From contig NC_069670.1 in NCBI RefSeq assembly GCF_027244095.1, forward strand, positions 21,069,820-21,133,819: 64,000 nucleotides of DNA, read 5' to 3'. The notes beneath the pieces were generated by a model. It was not told where the DNA came from. It saw only the letters and a list, made by a program, of their open reading frames with translations, and searched no databases. The position numbers and the translations under genes were made by a program. Below, one piece after another: positions 19,799-29,989 of the stretch. The number at the start of each line of letters is the position of its first letter. Within the stretch, counting starts at the first letter, position 1. Source of the DNA: Hemicordylus capensis (taxonomy: Eukaryota; Chordata; Lepidosauria; Squamata; Cordylidae).

Positions 19799-22700
19799 GG
19801 TAAGATTTCTTTCGCTTTAACCTGCCTCTGAACCCTTTGCATCTGAGGAAACTAGGATAACTGAATTCTTCTGCAACCGGACGACTTAGGGAAATCAAGC
19901 TACGGTTTAGATAAACCAAGTTGCATACTCTGAAGTATGCAGTACAGGTGAAACTCGAAAAATTAGAATATTGTGCAAAAGTTCATTAATTTCAGTAATG
20001 CAAATTAAAAGGTGAAACTGATATATGAGATAGACGCTTTACATGCAAAGCGAGATAAGTCAAGCCTTAATTTGTTATCATTGTGATGATCATGGCGTAC
20101 AGCTCATGAGAACCCCAAATCCACAATCCCAGAAAATTAGAATATTGTGAAAAGGTTCAACAGTCTAGGCTCCAGGTGTCCCACTCCAATCAGCTAATCA
20201 ATCCATAACACCTGCAAAGGGTTCCTGAGCCTTTAAATGGTCTCTCAGTCTGGTTCATTAGGAATCACAATCATGGGAAAGACAGTTGTGGGAAAGACAA
20301 CTTGACAGTTGTGCAGAAAACCATCATTGACACCCTCCATAAGGAGGGAAAGCCTCAAAAGGTAATTGCAAAAGAAGTTGGATGTTCCCAAAGTGCTGTA
20401 TCAAAGCACATGAATAGAAAGTTATGTGGAAGGGGAAAGTGTGGAAGAAAAAGGTGCACAAGCAGCAGGGATGACCGCAGCCTGGAGAGGATTGTCAGGA
20501 AAAGGCCATTCAAAAGTGTTGGGGACTTTCACAAGGAGTGGACTGAGGCTGGAGTTAGTGCATCAAGAGCCACCACACACAGACGGATCCTGGACCTGGG
20601 CTTCAAATGTCGTACTCCTCTTGTCAAGCCGCTCCTGAACAACAAACAACGTCAGAAGCGTCTTACCTGGGCTCAAGAAAAAAAGAACTGGTCTGTTGCT
20701 CAGTGGTCCAAAGTCCTCTTTTCTGATGAGAGCAACTTTTGCATCTCATTTGGAAACCAAGGACCCAGAGTCTGGAGGAAGAATGGAGAGGCACACAATG
20801 CAAGATGCTTGAAGTCCAGTGTGAAGTTTCCACAGTCTGTGTTGATTTGGGGAGCCATGTCATCTGCTGGTGTTGGTCCACTGTGCTTCATTAAGTCCAG
20901 GGTCAACGCAGCCATCTATCAGGAGATTTTGGAGCACTTCATGCTTCCTTCCGCAGATGAGCTGTATGGGGATGCTGACTTCATTTTCCAGCAGGACTTG
21001 GCACCTGCCCACACTGCCAAAAGTACCAAAACCTGGTTCAATGACCATGGGATTACTGTGCTTGATTGGCCAGCAAACTCGCCTGACCTGAACCCCATAG
21101 AGAATCTATGGGGCATTGCCAAGAGAAGGATGAGAGACATGAGCCCAAACAATGCAGAAGAGCTGAAGGCCGTTATTGAAGCATCCTGGTCTTCCATAAC
21201 ACCTCAGCAGTGCCACAGGCTGATAGCATCCATGCCACGCTGCATTGAGGCAGTAATTGCTGCAAAAGGGGCCCAAACCAAGTACTGAATACATATGCAT
21301 GCTTATACTTTTCAGAGGTCTGATATTGTTCTATTTACAATCCTTGTTTTATTGGTTTCATGTAATATTCTAATTTTCTGGGATTGTGGATTTGGGGTTC
21401 TCATGAGCTGTACGCCATGATCATCACAATGATAACAAATTAAGGCTTGACTTATCTCGCTTTGCATGTAATGCGTCTATCTCATATATCAGTTTCACCT
21501 TTTAATTTGCATTACTGAAATTAATGAACTTTTGCACGATATTCTAATTTTTCGAGTTTCACCTGTATTTATATGAGGTGTCAGAACAAGTCACCTGAGC
21601 TAGTGATGTCCACCTACACAAGGACTGTCTTCTCCAATGGACAGCACCCCTCAAAGTCCCCAGTCTTTCCTAGGAGGGGCCCTAGAGGTCTTCTAGACCA
21701 ACCCGCTACATGAATGTAGCATGAATCTGCTACATGAATGTAGCATGAATCTGCTACAACATGTCTCACCATCCGGCCATTGTTTGAAAACGGAGAGCCC
21801 AGCACTCGTCTTGGGCATCCTGGCAAAAGATGGGACTTTGCAGGCGGTCTTCGGTCTGTTGCCTAATTAGCAATTCTCTTTCTGATTGGAGGTCAGAGAG
21901 GGTCATGATCCTCCCTATTACAATTGCCGCCTTCCTTTCTGTGTTTGTGTTGCTCAACAGTGTTACATGCCCAACCATCACTGCATCAGATGCCGAGGTT
22001 TGAGTTTGTGGAAGTTGGGAGCAGAGCAAGGATCTCATGCACTTCTGAATTTAACATCAAAGCTGAAGGATCATCATTCAGCTGGTACAGAAGAAGAAAG
22101 GATGAGATTTCCCTTTTAATGGACAGTTGCAAGGATGGTGATACTGACGGCAAATTTGCTTGCAAAGTGGAAGGACACAAGCTGACATTGGAAATCTCCA
22201 ATTCTCAGCCTGCTGATTCTGGCCTATATTTCTGTGCTCAGGGAATCCGGAATTTGTTTTTCAGCAGTGGGACCACTTCACTGATTGTTGGAGGTAAGGA
22301 AGCCGGGCTGATCTTTGCAGCAGCGATACTAGATCAAAAGGCCCCAATTTGGCCTTTGCTTCTAGCTTCCTGTGTTATGTGTGTAGGTGGCTGACTGTCC
22401 TTCCTGAAAAGGGAAAGGTCCAGGATCATGTGCAGTCTTCTTGGCCCTGCTAACTGAAGCACCTTTTAAAAGTGGTGATTCTCTTATCATTAGCAGAGGG
22501 AGAGCAACTGGCTCTATCCAGCCCCAGCACAACATCCCTCCAGTGGCTGTTGCTGGTATCTGCCTTATGTTTCTTGATAGATTGTGAGTCCTTTGGGGAC
22601 AGGGGACCATCTTATGTATGTATGTATGTATGTAAACCTCTTTGGGAACTTTGGCTGAATAGCAGTATATAAATATTCATAGTCATCGTCCAATCAGGGC

Positions 22701-25700
22701 TGGTTCTCATGAGCCAATCCCTGCCCTGGCTGATTGGACAGGCATTGCTCCTGCTGGCTTCTAGCCAGAGGTGCACCTCGGTAATTTTGGAGCCCGGCCC
22801 TAAAGGTCCTTGGAGCCCCCACCCCACCCCCGCAAGTTAAGCATCATTCCCCTACGCAGGGGGTTCCTAACCTGCGTTCCTCTAGATGTTGCTGAACTAC
22901 AATGCCCATCATGCCCAGATATAATTTATCATCGCTGGGGGTGATGGGAGTTGTAGTCCAGCAATGTCTGGAAGAGCCCAGGTTGGGAACCACTGCCCTA
23001 CACACACATAGAGGTCATTCACACAATCGAAAACTGTGTTCTACCTGGGTTTGGAAACTGTGTGTACTCGCAATTTTTGATTGCGTGGAAGCAAGGTTAG
23101 AGGAAAACCTGGGTAGAAGTGATTGTGTGGACAGAAGGTTAGAGGAAAACCTGGGTAGAAGTGATTGTGTGGATGCAAGGTTAGAGGAAAACCTGGGTAG
23201 AAGTGATTGTGTGGACACAAGGTTAGAGGAAAACCTGGGTAGCTTTTTCTCCTACCTTGCTTCCACACACAATGGACCGGGTCTCACCATCCGTGAGACC
23301 CGGTTTAGGGTGCTGAGCGGGGAGGGAGCCCTGGGCAGCCAGATCGGCCGCCCACATGATGGCCGGCTCCAAGACGGAGCCGGCGGGGGCTGGGGAGCTC
23401 GGGGGCCGCACGGCCCCCGGAAGCCCCACTATGCCCTGCGTGAGTGCGCAGGGCATATTGGGGAGACCCCCAAGCCGGGAGGCTGCTTTTAAGCCTCCCG
23501 GTTGGTGGTCTACTCGCGAGTAGCCACGGTGCCACGGCTACTCACGAGCAGATAGCCTGGGTTTGCAGAGCGCTCGCTCCGCAAACCTGGGCTAAGGGGT
23601 GGGCTACAGGAGCAGGTTAGCTGCTCCAGAACCACCGGGCTCAGCTGAGAGCCCGGTGGTTCTTACGATCACAAAAATCGGGCTAGGATTTTTGTGATCG
23701 TAAGAATAGCCCCAATCACTGCTACCCAGCTTTTCCTCTAACCTTGCTTCCACAGAATCAAAAATGGGGAGTACACACAGTTCCCAAACCCAGGTAGAAC
23801 ACAGTTTTCGATTGTGTGAATGACCTCACAGTATTTTTAACACATGGGTTCTTGAGGGCACAAACAGCAACTGAGCTCACAAGAATGTAAGGATATCCAA
23901 CCTCTTAGCGAGACCTTAAGGTTACCTTAGAGCGTGCCTTCTTCTGTATGATCCCCATCACATGTTGAGGTCATCTGGGCGCTCTCCAGATGGCACGCTA
24001 TCACAGTGTCACAACGGGTCCCTTAAGTGTGCTTCCGATTTGCCTGTGTTTTGACATTGCAGCCCCTGCATTGTAGGGAAGGTGCCGTTCATATTTCTGA
24101 CACCTTCTTTAGAATTTTATCTTTGCATTATAGTGTTACCATGTTGCTAGTCCGTTGCAAAAAAAAGCTGTATTTGCCCGTTGTAGGAGGCTTGCCCCTT
24201 ACAATGGATCTCTAATGCGGTTTGAATTTGGCACCATGCTGAAGTTTACATCGCTTTTTGTGGTGTAAGGCTCGCAACTTGGAAAGCACCCTGGAGAGTT
24301 ACCACCGGTTCATCCGGTGGCAACTCGGAGCCGGGCCTTCTCTGCAGCTGCTCCTGGCCTGTGGAATGCTGCACTCCCGGCACATATCCGTAGTTTGGGC
24401 TCATTGTTGGCCTTCAAGAGAGCCCTAAAAACGTACTTGTTTGGCCTGGCCTTCCAAGGTTTCTAAGTTGTTCTTCAATGTTTTTAAATTGGTTTTAAAT
24501 GCCTCTGAATTGTGTTAAATTTGTTTTTCTATTGTTTTAAGCAGTTTGTTTTAAATTGTGTTTGTTTTTGGTTTTTACTTGTGTACCACCCAGAGCCATT
24601 GGATGGGGCAGTCTAAAAATGAAATAAATAATTAGAACGGGTACATTGATGCAAATATGCATTAGCAGAAATATTTCAACACACAACTTAACATATTCCT
24701 ATCCCACATATTTCTTTTCCTCAAAGAGGCCATGCTTAGCCGTCTAGCAGTGACCAAACCACCTGGGACCAGCTAAAGAGGATTTGGGGGAGCCCAGGGG
24801 GTGTGGAGGCCCTGGATTTCGGCCCAGAAGTCCAGGGCTAAGAGAACCTCTGCTTCTCGCCTCCTGTGTTAGGTGTGAAAGTGTCCGGCGGTCCTTCCTG
24901 CTGATGTGGTTGGCCTGGCCTGGTCCCCCAAGAAGGTGGGAAGAAGACCTCTCTTGTGCACAATCCTCCAGCTTTCTTGTGTGCAACACCAAGTGAGAAC
25001 ACCCCAGCCTAGCCCCTCACCACATCACTGGCCCCTTCCACACTTCTTGCAGCCCTCGGGGTCCCCAGAACACAACTTGCCAAACACCAGACTGAGGTTC
25101 TGAAATAAGGACCTGATCATCTCTTCACATGAACCATATGGCTCGTGGCTGAATTCTTTGCTTTACTTCTCCCCATCAGACAGTTACACCCCGAGCACCC
25201 GGGTGATACTTTTGCTCCCATCTGCTCATCCAACATCCAAGTCTGTGCAGAGTGACCGTCTTGCTTGCGTGGTCCATGGAGCATCCAACTTGGTCCAGGT
25301 GTCCTGGAGCATCTCTGGAGATCTTTGGGAAGAGGAACAGACATTTTTGGCGAGAACCAGCAGCGGCTCCTTAACCTTCATCAGTCTCCCTTCTCTTCCC
25401 ATGGACTCACAGATGAGTGAGAAAAGCTACACATGTGAAGTCAGGTTCAACTCTTCCAACACCACAGTGAAAAAGAGCATCAGTTTCCCTACAGGTGAGT
25501 GAGCTTGTGTGGGACCCTTGATCATAAGGCTTCTCCCAGCTCTTGCTTCAACCAGATTTGCCAGGTGACTGCAAAGCCTGCTGTGGCCAGAATGCTCATT
25601 GGCATTACAAATGCCTCACTTCCCCAGGTTGCAATGCTCAGATACTCACAAGAGGGGTTCCAAGGCAGCTTAAGCAAGCCCATGCATGAAAACTCTTTGC

Positions 25701-28700
25701 TGGTTTGCTCTTTCCCCTGACGGGTAGGACGTTTCAGTCCACTTTTGAAGGCTCTGTTTCTGTGGGAGGACCCAGCACGGCAGACCTACTCAAAATGGCC
25801 CCTTCCAGCAGCAGTCCCCTCTGCTGGGAAATGGGGCACGACCATCCTGCTGAGCGGCCTGCCCTCCCCTACAGTTTAACCGTGAAACAGGAAGTCAGGT
25901 GGGGTGGTTGGGTTCTTTTTCAACACACAGCAGCCATTTCTGAGAAAAACTCATGGGGCCAGAATCTGTGTGTGGTGGGAGCGGGGTTGGGGAGGTAACA
26001 CAGGGTTGTCTTTGGGGATGTCAGCAAGCAAGGCAGCTCAGAGTTGCAGGATCTCAGAGAGCATCCAGTTTGCCACTGATTGCAAGCAGTGCCAGCCAGA
26101 GATGGGCTGAGGCCTCCCCTGTCTCTGGGCTCCATCCCTCCCTCCTCCCTGCCTGGAGAGCGGAGACCAGTCTGGCTGCAGGTCCGGAGAAGTGCCAGGT
26201 TCCCAGCGTAGATCTGGTCAAGGATGTGGGGGCTGCCTCTGGGGGCTCCTGTTATGGAGGATCTTCAGGCTCTGGACCCAGTTGGGGGCTCAGGACTGGG
26301 TCCAATGTTCAAGTTGGCTGGGCCTCATTCCCAGGATTGGACCCCAAGTTGCTGCTCAAGGTTAGGTCATGATGTAAGCCAGGGCTTGAGAAATCCCAGG
26401 TGCCAGGGAACCATGGCGCCTAGGAATTTGACCTTGAAGCCTAGACTAGGATATTCAGAAGAGAAGTTATTTAATAAGGTCTTCATTTGCCCCCGGCAGT
26501 CCTGTTTCTGTTCTCTGTTACTTGGAAAGGGGACAAAGAGAAACTGTTTAACCTCCCACTTCACAATGACCATCACTAAGCTGGTAATTTTGTCAGGAAT
26601 TCACTGACTGACTCCTAAACCTTTGGGCTGGATCCAGATCCAAAGCAAATTTGTCAAGGGCCGACATGAGCACCCCTGTTTCTTCTCTTCCTCCTCCTCT
26701 TAAAGCTCCCTCTGCAGACCTGAAGGAGAATTGCCTGAACTACGCAGTAACTGTGGCTGTCCTCGGCGTCTCGGCCTCCCTGCTGCTTCTCCTGAGCTGT
26801 CTGTGGTCTCAGCTCTGTCCTTCCGGGCCAGGTAATACCAACAAGGACACCCTAAGAGGGGAGAGAAGAATAGTTCACATCTGAATATTGCTTTATATAG
26901 AAGGAAACACTCCCCAGCAAGTCTCACTAAAGGAGGAGAGCTGGTCTTGTGGGAGCGAGCATGAATTGTCCCCTTTGCTAAGCAGGGTCTGCCCTAGTTT
27001 GCATTTGAATGGGAGACAACATGTGTGAGCACTGGAAGATATTCCCCTTAGGGGATGGGGCTGTTCTGGGAAGAGCATCAGCATGCAGAAGGTTCCAGGT
27101 TCCCTCCCGGACACCTCTGACAACTGGTCTGACTCAGTATAAGTCAGTTCCCTATGTTCCTGTGTGTGTTTTTCTTTGGCGGGGGGGGGGATGGGGCTGG
27201 AGCTCAGTGGTAGAGTATTTGCTTTGCATGCAGAAGGTCTCACATTCAGTTCCTGGCAGCATCTCCAAGTAGGGCTGGGAAAGATTCCGGCCTGAATTTT
27301 GAGGAGCTGCTGCCAGTCAGTGTTGGCAATACTCAGCTAGGTGGACCAATGATCTGACTCAGCAGAAGGCAGCTTCCTCTGTTCCTGTTTGCTTATCCAC
27401 TTATTTTTCATGGTAATTTACATTCAATAAATGTAAATTTTATACCAAAGTTAAGATACAACAAAACTCCATTAATATTACATTTAAAACCTTGAAATCA
27501 GTTAAACACTAAGAACCATAGAACACCAAAAAAGCAGATAAACAGAAGCAGGAAAGCTGAGAGACCTGACAACCCCTACGGGTCAAAAGCATGGAAGATT
27601 GAGTAACAGCCGTACTATACCAATGCTAGCTCTGCTTTACACTTCTGTGTTTTCTGGCTTTGCTACTGCCAGTTTGCTTTGCTTCTGCCACCACAAAGAG
27701 AGCTTTGCTTCTGCCAGTTCCCCCTACCCAAAAGAGGGAGATTTGGAAGGGGCCCCTTGGCATTGGGTGTGCATTGGATGCAGGTGTCAGCACTCTGGGA
27801 TCTCGACTTGCATTGCTTTCTTATTTGTTTGCTTTTTGTGTTTTTAAAGCAAACTGCTATCCTTTCAGGTGATGGACACCAGCTTGAGATAGCAGCAGTT
27901 CCCAAATATTATTTATTTATTTATTTACACAGTCAGACAAGTGTTATTGACTGGTTTGTTTTATCCAGACATTGAGTCCTTCCCAAGGACCTGGGATGGC
28001 TGAATTTTAAGGTCAATGTTGTTGCTGTTGTTATAGATATCGTATTATTATTATTAATAATAATAATAATAATAATAATTCAATTTCTATACTGCCCTTC
28101 CAAAAATGGCTCAGGGCAGTTTACAAAGAGAAATAACAAACAAATAAATAAGATGGCTCCCTGTCCCCAAAGGGCTCACATTCTAAAAAGAAACATAAGA
28201 ATACACAAATCTGTGTTTGTTCTCCCTCTCCCTTTCTCTCTCCCTTTTTAAGCTTCACCTGCAGGAGCCAATCACAACTTCCTGAGCAATAAAGTGCCTC
28301 CAACTGCCAGGGCCATGTGGATGTTGCTGCTGCTTCTTCTTGTGAGTTGCCTTTGGATCCGGCTGTACTTCCATCCCAAGTAAGATCCATCAATCAAGCC
28401 TTTATTACGGTCAGAGACCAGCATAAAATTGATACAGGCTAAAAATTGACAAATAACTTGGACAACATAACTTGACAAATCTGAAATTAAGGATGATTGC
28501 AATTTAAAAGGCAAGTTAAAATTCATATTAGTACATAACATCAAAAGGCTAAAACTAAGAATGATTGCAGATTTAAAAGTAAAATAGATCTGTGGTCTGT
28601 GGTCTGTGGTCAGATTCCAGAAATCTTAGTCAGTTAATTGTGTGAGTGTTAATATTCAGTTGATCAAACCTGCATCCATTTCAATATCCATGCAATCAAG

Positions 28701-29851
28701 AACTCTTGCTTAGTTTTTAGAAGAGATTTGCAGGAAGAGCTGTCTTAGAAGAGGCATGCCTTTCTGTGTGGGAGTAGAATGCCTCGTCTAAGATGGCCAT
28801 TGTATTTTCCATCCCTAGCACAGGACCTCCAGTGACTGTTGCTGGTGTCTTATCATATGTTTCTTTTCAGATTGTGAGCCCTTTGGGGACAGGGAGCCAT
28901 TTTATTTATTTATTTGTTATTTCTCGATGTAAACCTCTTTGAAAACTTTTGTTGAAAAGCGGTATATAAATATTTGTTGTTGTTTCTTAAAAAAAATCTT
29001 CTGCTCAATTCTTTGAGGCCACCATTTCAATCAATCAAAATAAATATAAGTAAGAAATATGCTAAATAAATAAAATATTTTAATCAAGTCATTAACTAAC
29101 TTCTGAGCAGAGGTGACATTGTTCAAAGATTGACACATATGTTTCTGTTGACTTGAGGGAAGGCATTTAGTTGAAGAAAGCCACCTCTGGTGCACTGCTG
29201 GTACCTGCATTTCAAATCCCCCTCAGCCATGAAGAGGCCTTGAATCTCAGCTACCTCAAAGGGCTGTTGTGAGAATACAGTGGGGAAATGCCATGTCTGC
29301 CACTCTAAGCTCCAGGGTGGATATGAATATGACAACCAATTTAGTCACCAGAATCAAGAAAGCATAGGCAAGAGTCTCCATGGTAGATATCTTAGAGCTA
29401 TGCAGTTGACTTGACTTCTATTCATTCATTCATTCGACTTCTATACCGCCCTTCCAAAAATGGCTCAGGGTGGTTTACACAGAGAAATAATAAATACATA
29501 AGATGGATCCCTGTCCCCAAAGGGCTCACAATCTAAAAAGAAAAACAAGATAGACACCAGCAACAGTCACTGGAGGTCCTGTGCTGGGGGTGGAGAGGGC
29601 CAGTGACTCTCCCCCTGCTCAATAAAGAGAATCACCACATTAAAAGGTGCCTCTTTGCTAAGTTAGCAGGGGTAACTTATTCTGAAGTATGTCCACTATC
29701 ACACACACAAAACCTCTAACACAGAACAGGCAGGAAATGTAAGTGGTCCAATAACTGTGGGTTTCTCTCCTTTTGTTTATTTGCAGCTGAGTTTGCATCA
29801 AAGAATCAGGACAGGAACAAGAGGAGTCATGCATTGCAAGGGAAACATTGA
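19759..29851 (+). CDS. Ig-superfamily receptor, V(J)-C1-TM, plus strand
   Basis: Spliced exons: 19759-19798 (leader), 21961-22293 (V with J-like end), 25180-25494 (C1-type), 26706-26831 (transmembrane) and either 29787-29851 (basic tail, stop) or 28253-28383 (second transmembrane exon). All joins are phase 1 and every exon is open. The product would be a type I two-Ig-domain receptor. Its V domain resembles TCR/Ig V regions (DSGLYFC, then FSSGTTSLIV) fused in the germline to a J-like end. The tail KNQDRNKRSHALQGKH has no tyrosine, so unlike its divergent neighbour it shows no ITIM. The TM helix has no basic residue for adaptor pairing. A likely polyadenylation signal ATTAAA lies at 30001-30006. 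A Tc1 element sits in intron 1. Orthology is unknown; the Xenopus MHC-linked VJ genes are the nearest concept I recall. Confidence 0.75.
19945..21565 (+). mobile_element. Tc1/mariner transposon with long inverted repeats
   Basis: A 1,621-bp element flanked by TA on both sides (19943-19944 and 21566-21567). Its ends, CAGGTGAAACTCGAAAAATT and the complement, extend as inverted repeats of about 205 bases (19945-20150 and 21363-21565) with very few differences. It lies in intron 1 of the plus receptor and reads in the same direction. Long, well-matched repeats and a nearly open transposase indicate a recent insertion. Confidence 0.95.
20273..21288 (+). CDS. Tc1-type DD34E transposase, frameshifted at the N-terminus
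   Basis: The frame is open for 328 codons from 20302 to TGA at 21286-21288. It has a paired helix-turn-helix (IAKEVGCSQSAVSKHMN; ASRATTHRRIL) and the DDE centre: first Asp in LFSDESNF, second Asp in FQQDLAPAHTA, and Glu in NSPDLNPIENLWG, 34 residues later. The first ATG (20273, MGKTVVGKTT) runs into a stop because a GTGGGAAAGACA-like stretch is duplicated there; the long frame lacks its own ATG at the expected start. Tc1 enzymes cut and paste at TA sites. This copy is probably unable to make a full-length enzyme from the usual start. Confidence 0.92.
21961..22293 (+). CDS. Plus receptor exon 2: V-set domain with J-like end
   Basis: 333 bp between TGTTGCTCAACAG and GGAG|GTAAGG. V-set landmarks: SRARISC, FSWYRRR, LTLEISNSQPADSGLYFC, then a short CDR3-like AQGIRNLF and J-like FSSGTTSLIV. 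Two further cysteines (DSC and FAC, in the middle of the domain) could form a second disulfide. An internal CAG at 21987-21989 could act as an in-frame alternative acceptor, but the 21961 start keeps the fit to exon 1. Confidence 0.8.
22430..22690 (+). mobile_element. Retroposon tail (GATTGTGAGCC family) with (TATG)n
   Basis: Carries AGCAGAGGGAGAGCAACTGG, the CAGCACAACATCC block, GATTGTGAGTCCTTTGGGGA, a TATG repeat at 22612-22634 and the end GCAGTATATAAATATTC. Confidence 0.65.
22858..22995. mobile_element. Palindromic hAT-type MITE
   Basis: Ends AGGGGGTTCCTAACCTG and CAGGTTGGGAACCACTG are inverted copies. The body contains GATGTTGCTGAACTACAATG and its partner GGGAGTTGTAGTCCAGC. Flanks CCCTACGC and CCCTACAC match at 7 of 8 bases, fitting an aged 8-bp target duplication. 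Confidence 0.7.
23011..23827. mobile_element. Foldback element with GAGGTCATTCACAC ends
   Basis: The first about 60 bases (GAGGTCATTCACACAATCGA ... CTACCTGGGTTTGG) recur inverted at 23765-23827. The middle is GC-rich and holds further inverted repeats around CGAGTAGCCACGG and a hairpin at about 23640-23705. A 42-bp tandem repeat is built into the left arm. No transposase. Superfamily not certain; no clean target duplication found. Confidence 0.7.
23086..23247. repeat. 42-bp minisatellite, about four copies
   Basis: The unit contains AAGGTTAGAGGAAAACCTGG and GTAGAAGTGATTGTGTGGA. Because 42 is a multiple of three, open frames with a 14-residue repeat appear on both strands; they are not a gene. 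Confidence 0.9.
24270..24640 (+). mobile_element. LINE 3' end
   Basis: Short coding end with GCCTTCTCTGCAGCTGCTCC and TTCAAGAGAGCCCTAAAAAC, a T-rich untranslated part, then CACCCAGAGCC and ATGAAATAAATAAT. This is the form of an L2/CR1-type LINE end; clade not fixed. Confidence 0.55.
25180..25494 (+). CDS. Plus receptor exon 3: C1-type Ig domain
   Basis: 315 bp between CTTCTCCCCATCAG and ACAG|GTGAGT, phase 1 on both sides. Landmarks: RLACVVHGASN, then VQVSWSISGD, then KSYTCEVRFNSS, the Cys-Trp-Cys core of a constant domain of the antigen-receptor type. Asn-Ser-Ser and Asn-Thr-Thr give N-glycosylation sites. Confidence 0.8.
25500..26700. other. C1-TM intron of the plus receptor, no gene seen
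   Basis: Several open frames occur, but none has domain text or paired splice sites. Confidence 0.45.
26706..26831 (+). CDS. Plus receptor exon 4: connecting peptide and transmembrane
   Basis: Opened by CCTCCTCTTAAAG, or 12 bases later by CCCTCTGCAG in the same phase, and closed by CCAG|GTAATA. It encodes LKENCLNY, whose Cys could make an interchain disulfide, and a helix of about 22 residues ending LLLLLSCLWSQL. The helix has no charged residue. Confidence 0.7.
26932..27150 (+). mobile_element. 5S rRNA-headed SINE
   Basis: GGAGGAGAGCTGGTCTTGTG, GCTAAGCAGGGTCTGCCCTAG, GAATGGGAGACAAC, then a shortened tRNA-like part and the end AGTCAGTTCCCTATGTTCC. Confidence 0.75.
27195..27390 (+). mobile_element. 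tRNA-headed SINE related to the 5S type
   Basis: Begins with a tRNA A box (GAGCTCAGTGGTAGAGTATT) and GCATGCAGAAGGTCTC in place of the 5S head, then shares the remaining body with the 5S-headed SINEs to AGAAGGCAGCTTCCTCTG. Confidence 0.65.
28085..28200 (-). mobile_element. Retroposon tail (GATTGTGAGCC family)
   Basis: TATACTGCCCTTCCAAAAAT, ATGGCTCCCTGTCCCCAAAG, then a block ending AAAGAAACATAAGA. An (ATT/AAT) repeat precedes it at about 28045-28080. Confidence 0.6.
28253..28383 (+). CDS. Plus receptor alternative transmembrane exon
   Basis: After TCTCTCTCCCTTTTTAAG a phase-1 reading gives SPAGANHNF, then a helix MWMLLLLLLVSCLWI, then RLYFHPK and TAA. The helix end resembles that of exon 4 (LLLLLSCLWSQL against LLLLVSCLWIRL), so it looks like a duplicated transmembrane exon. 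The stop overlaps a good donor, AA|GTAAGA, so the exon could also be internal. Using both TM exons in one protein seems unlikely; alternative use is inferred. Confidence 0.5.
28384..28790. other. Probable LINE 3' tail region
   Basis: Begins ATCAATCAAGCCTTTATTAC and GGTCAGAGACCAGC, a phrase common at the 3' ends of lizard LINE copies in reverse orientation. The coding part is absent. Confidence 0.4.
28805..28985 (+). mobile_element. Retroposon tail (GATTGTGAGCC family)
   Basis: CAGCACAGGACC, TGTTGCTGGTGTCTTATC, GATTGTGAGCCCTTTGGGGA and AAAGCGGTATATAAATATTT in order. Confidence 0.7.
29425..29680 (-). mobile_element. Retroposon tail (GATTGTGAGCC family)
   Basis: Reverse copy from TATACCGCCCTTCCAAAAAT through CACAATCTAAAAAGAAAAAC to GTTAGCAGGGG. 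It follows an ATTC repeat. Confidence 0.7.
29787..29851 (+). CDS. Plus receptor terminal tail exon
   Basis: A long pyrimidine tract, CTCTCCTTTTGTTTATTTGCAG, precedes a phase-1 reading of EFASKNQDRNKRSHALQGKH and TGA. It fits the phase of exon 4. The tail is basic and has no tyrosine. There is no support beyond splice signals and phase. Confidence 0.5.
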
Positions 29852-29989
29852 TAGATTGGGAGGACCTCGGAAAAGCCAGGAGACGGTCAAACGGTAGATG
29901 ATTCTTGGGATTGAAAGCAGAGTGGATCAGACAGAAGGCCAGTTCACCACCACCGCCACACACACACAAACACACACACCATAGTAGAT

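Noticed and set aside
23086-23247. CRISPR-like spaced repeats
   Set aside because: Units are contiguous without unique spacers, and the genome is vertebrate.
22902-23492. 196-codon frame with a 14-residue repeat
   Set aside because: Produced by the 42-bp minisatellite inside a foldback element; the opposite strand is equally open.
26706-28383. Two-helix protein using both transmembrane exons
   Set aside because: Phases allow it, but the exons look like duplicates of one another, so alternative use is more plausible.
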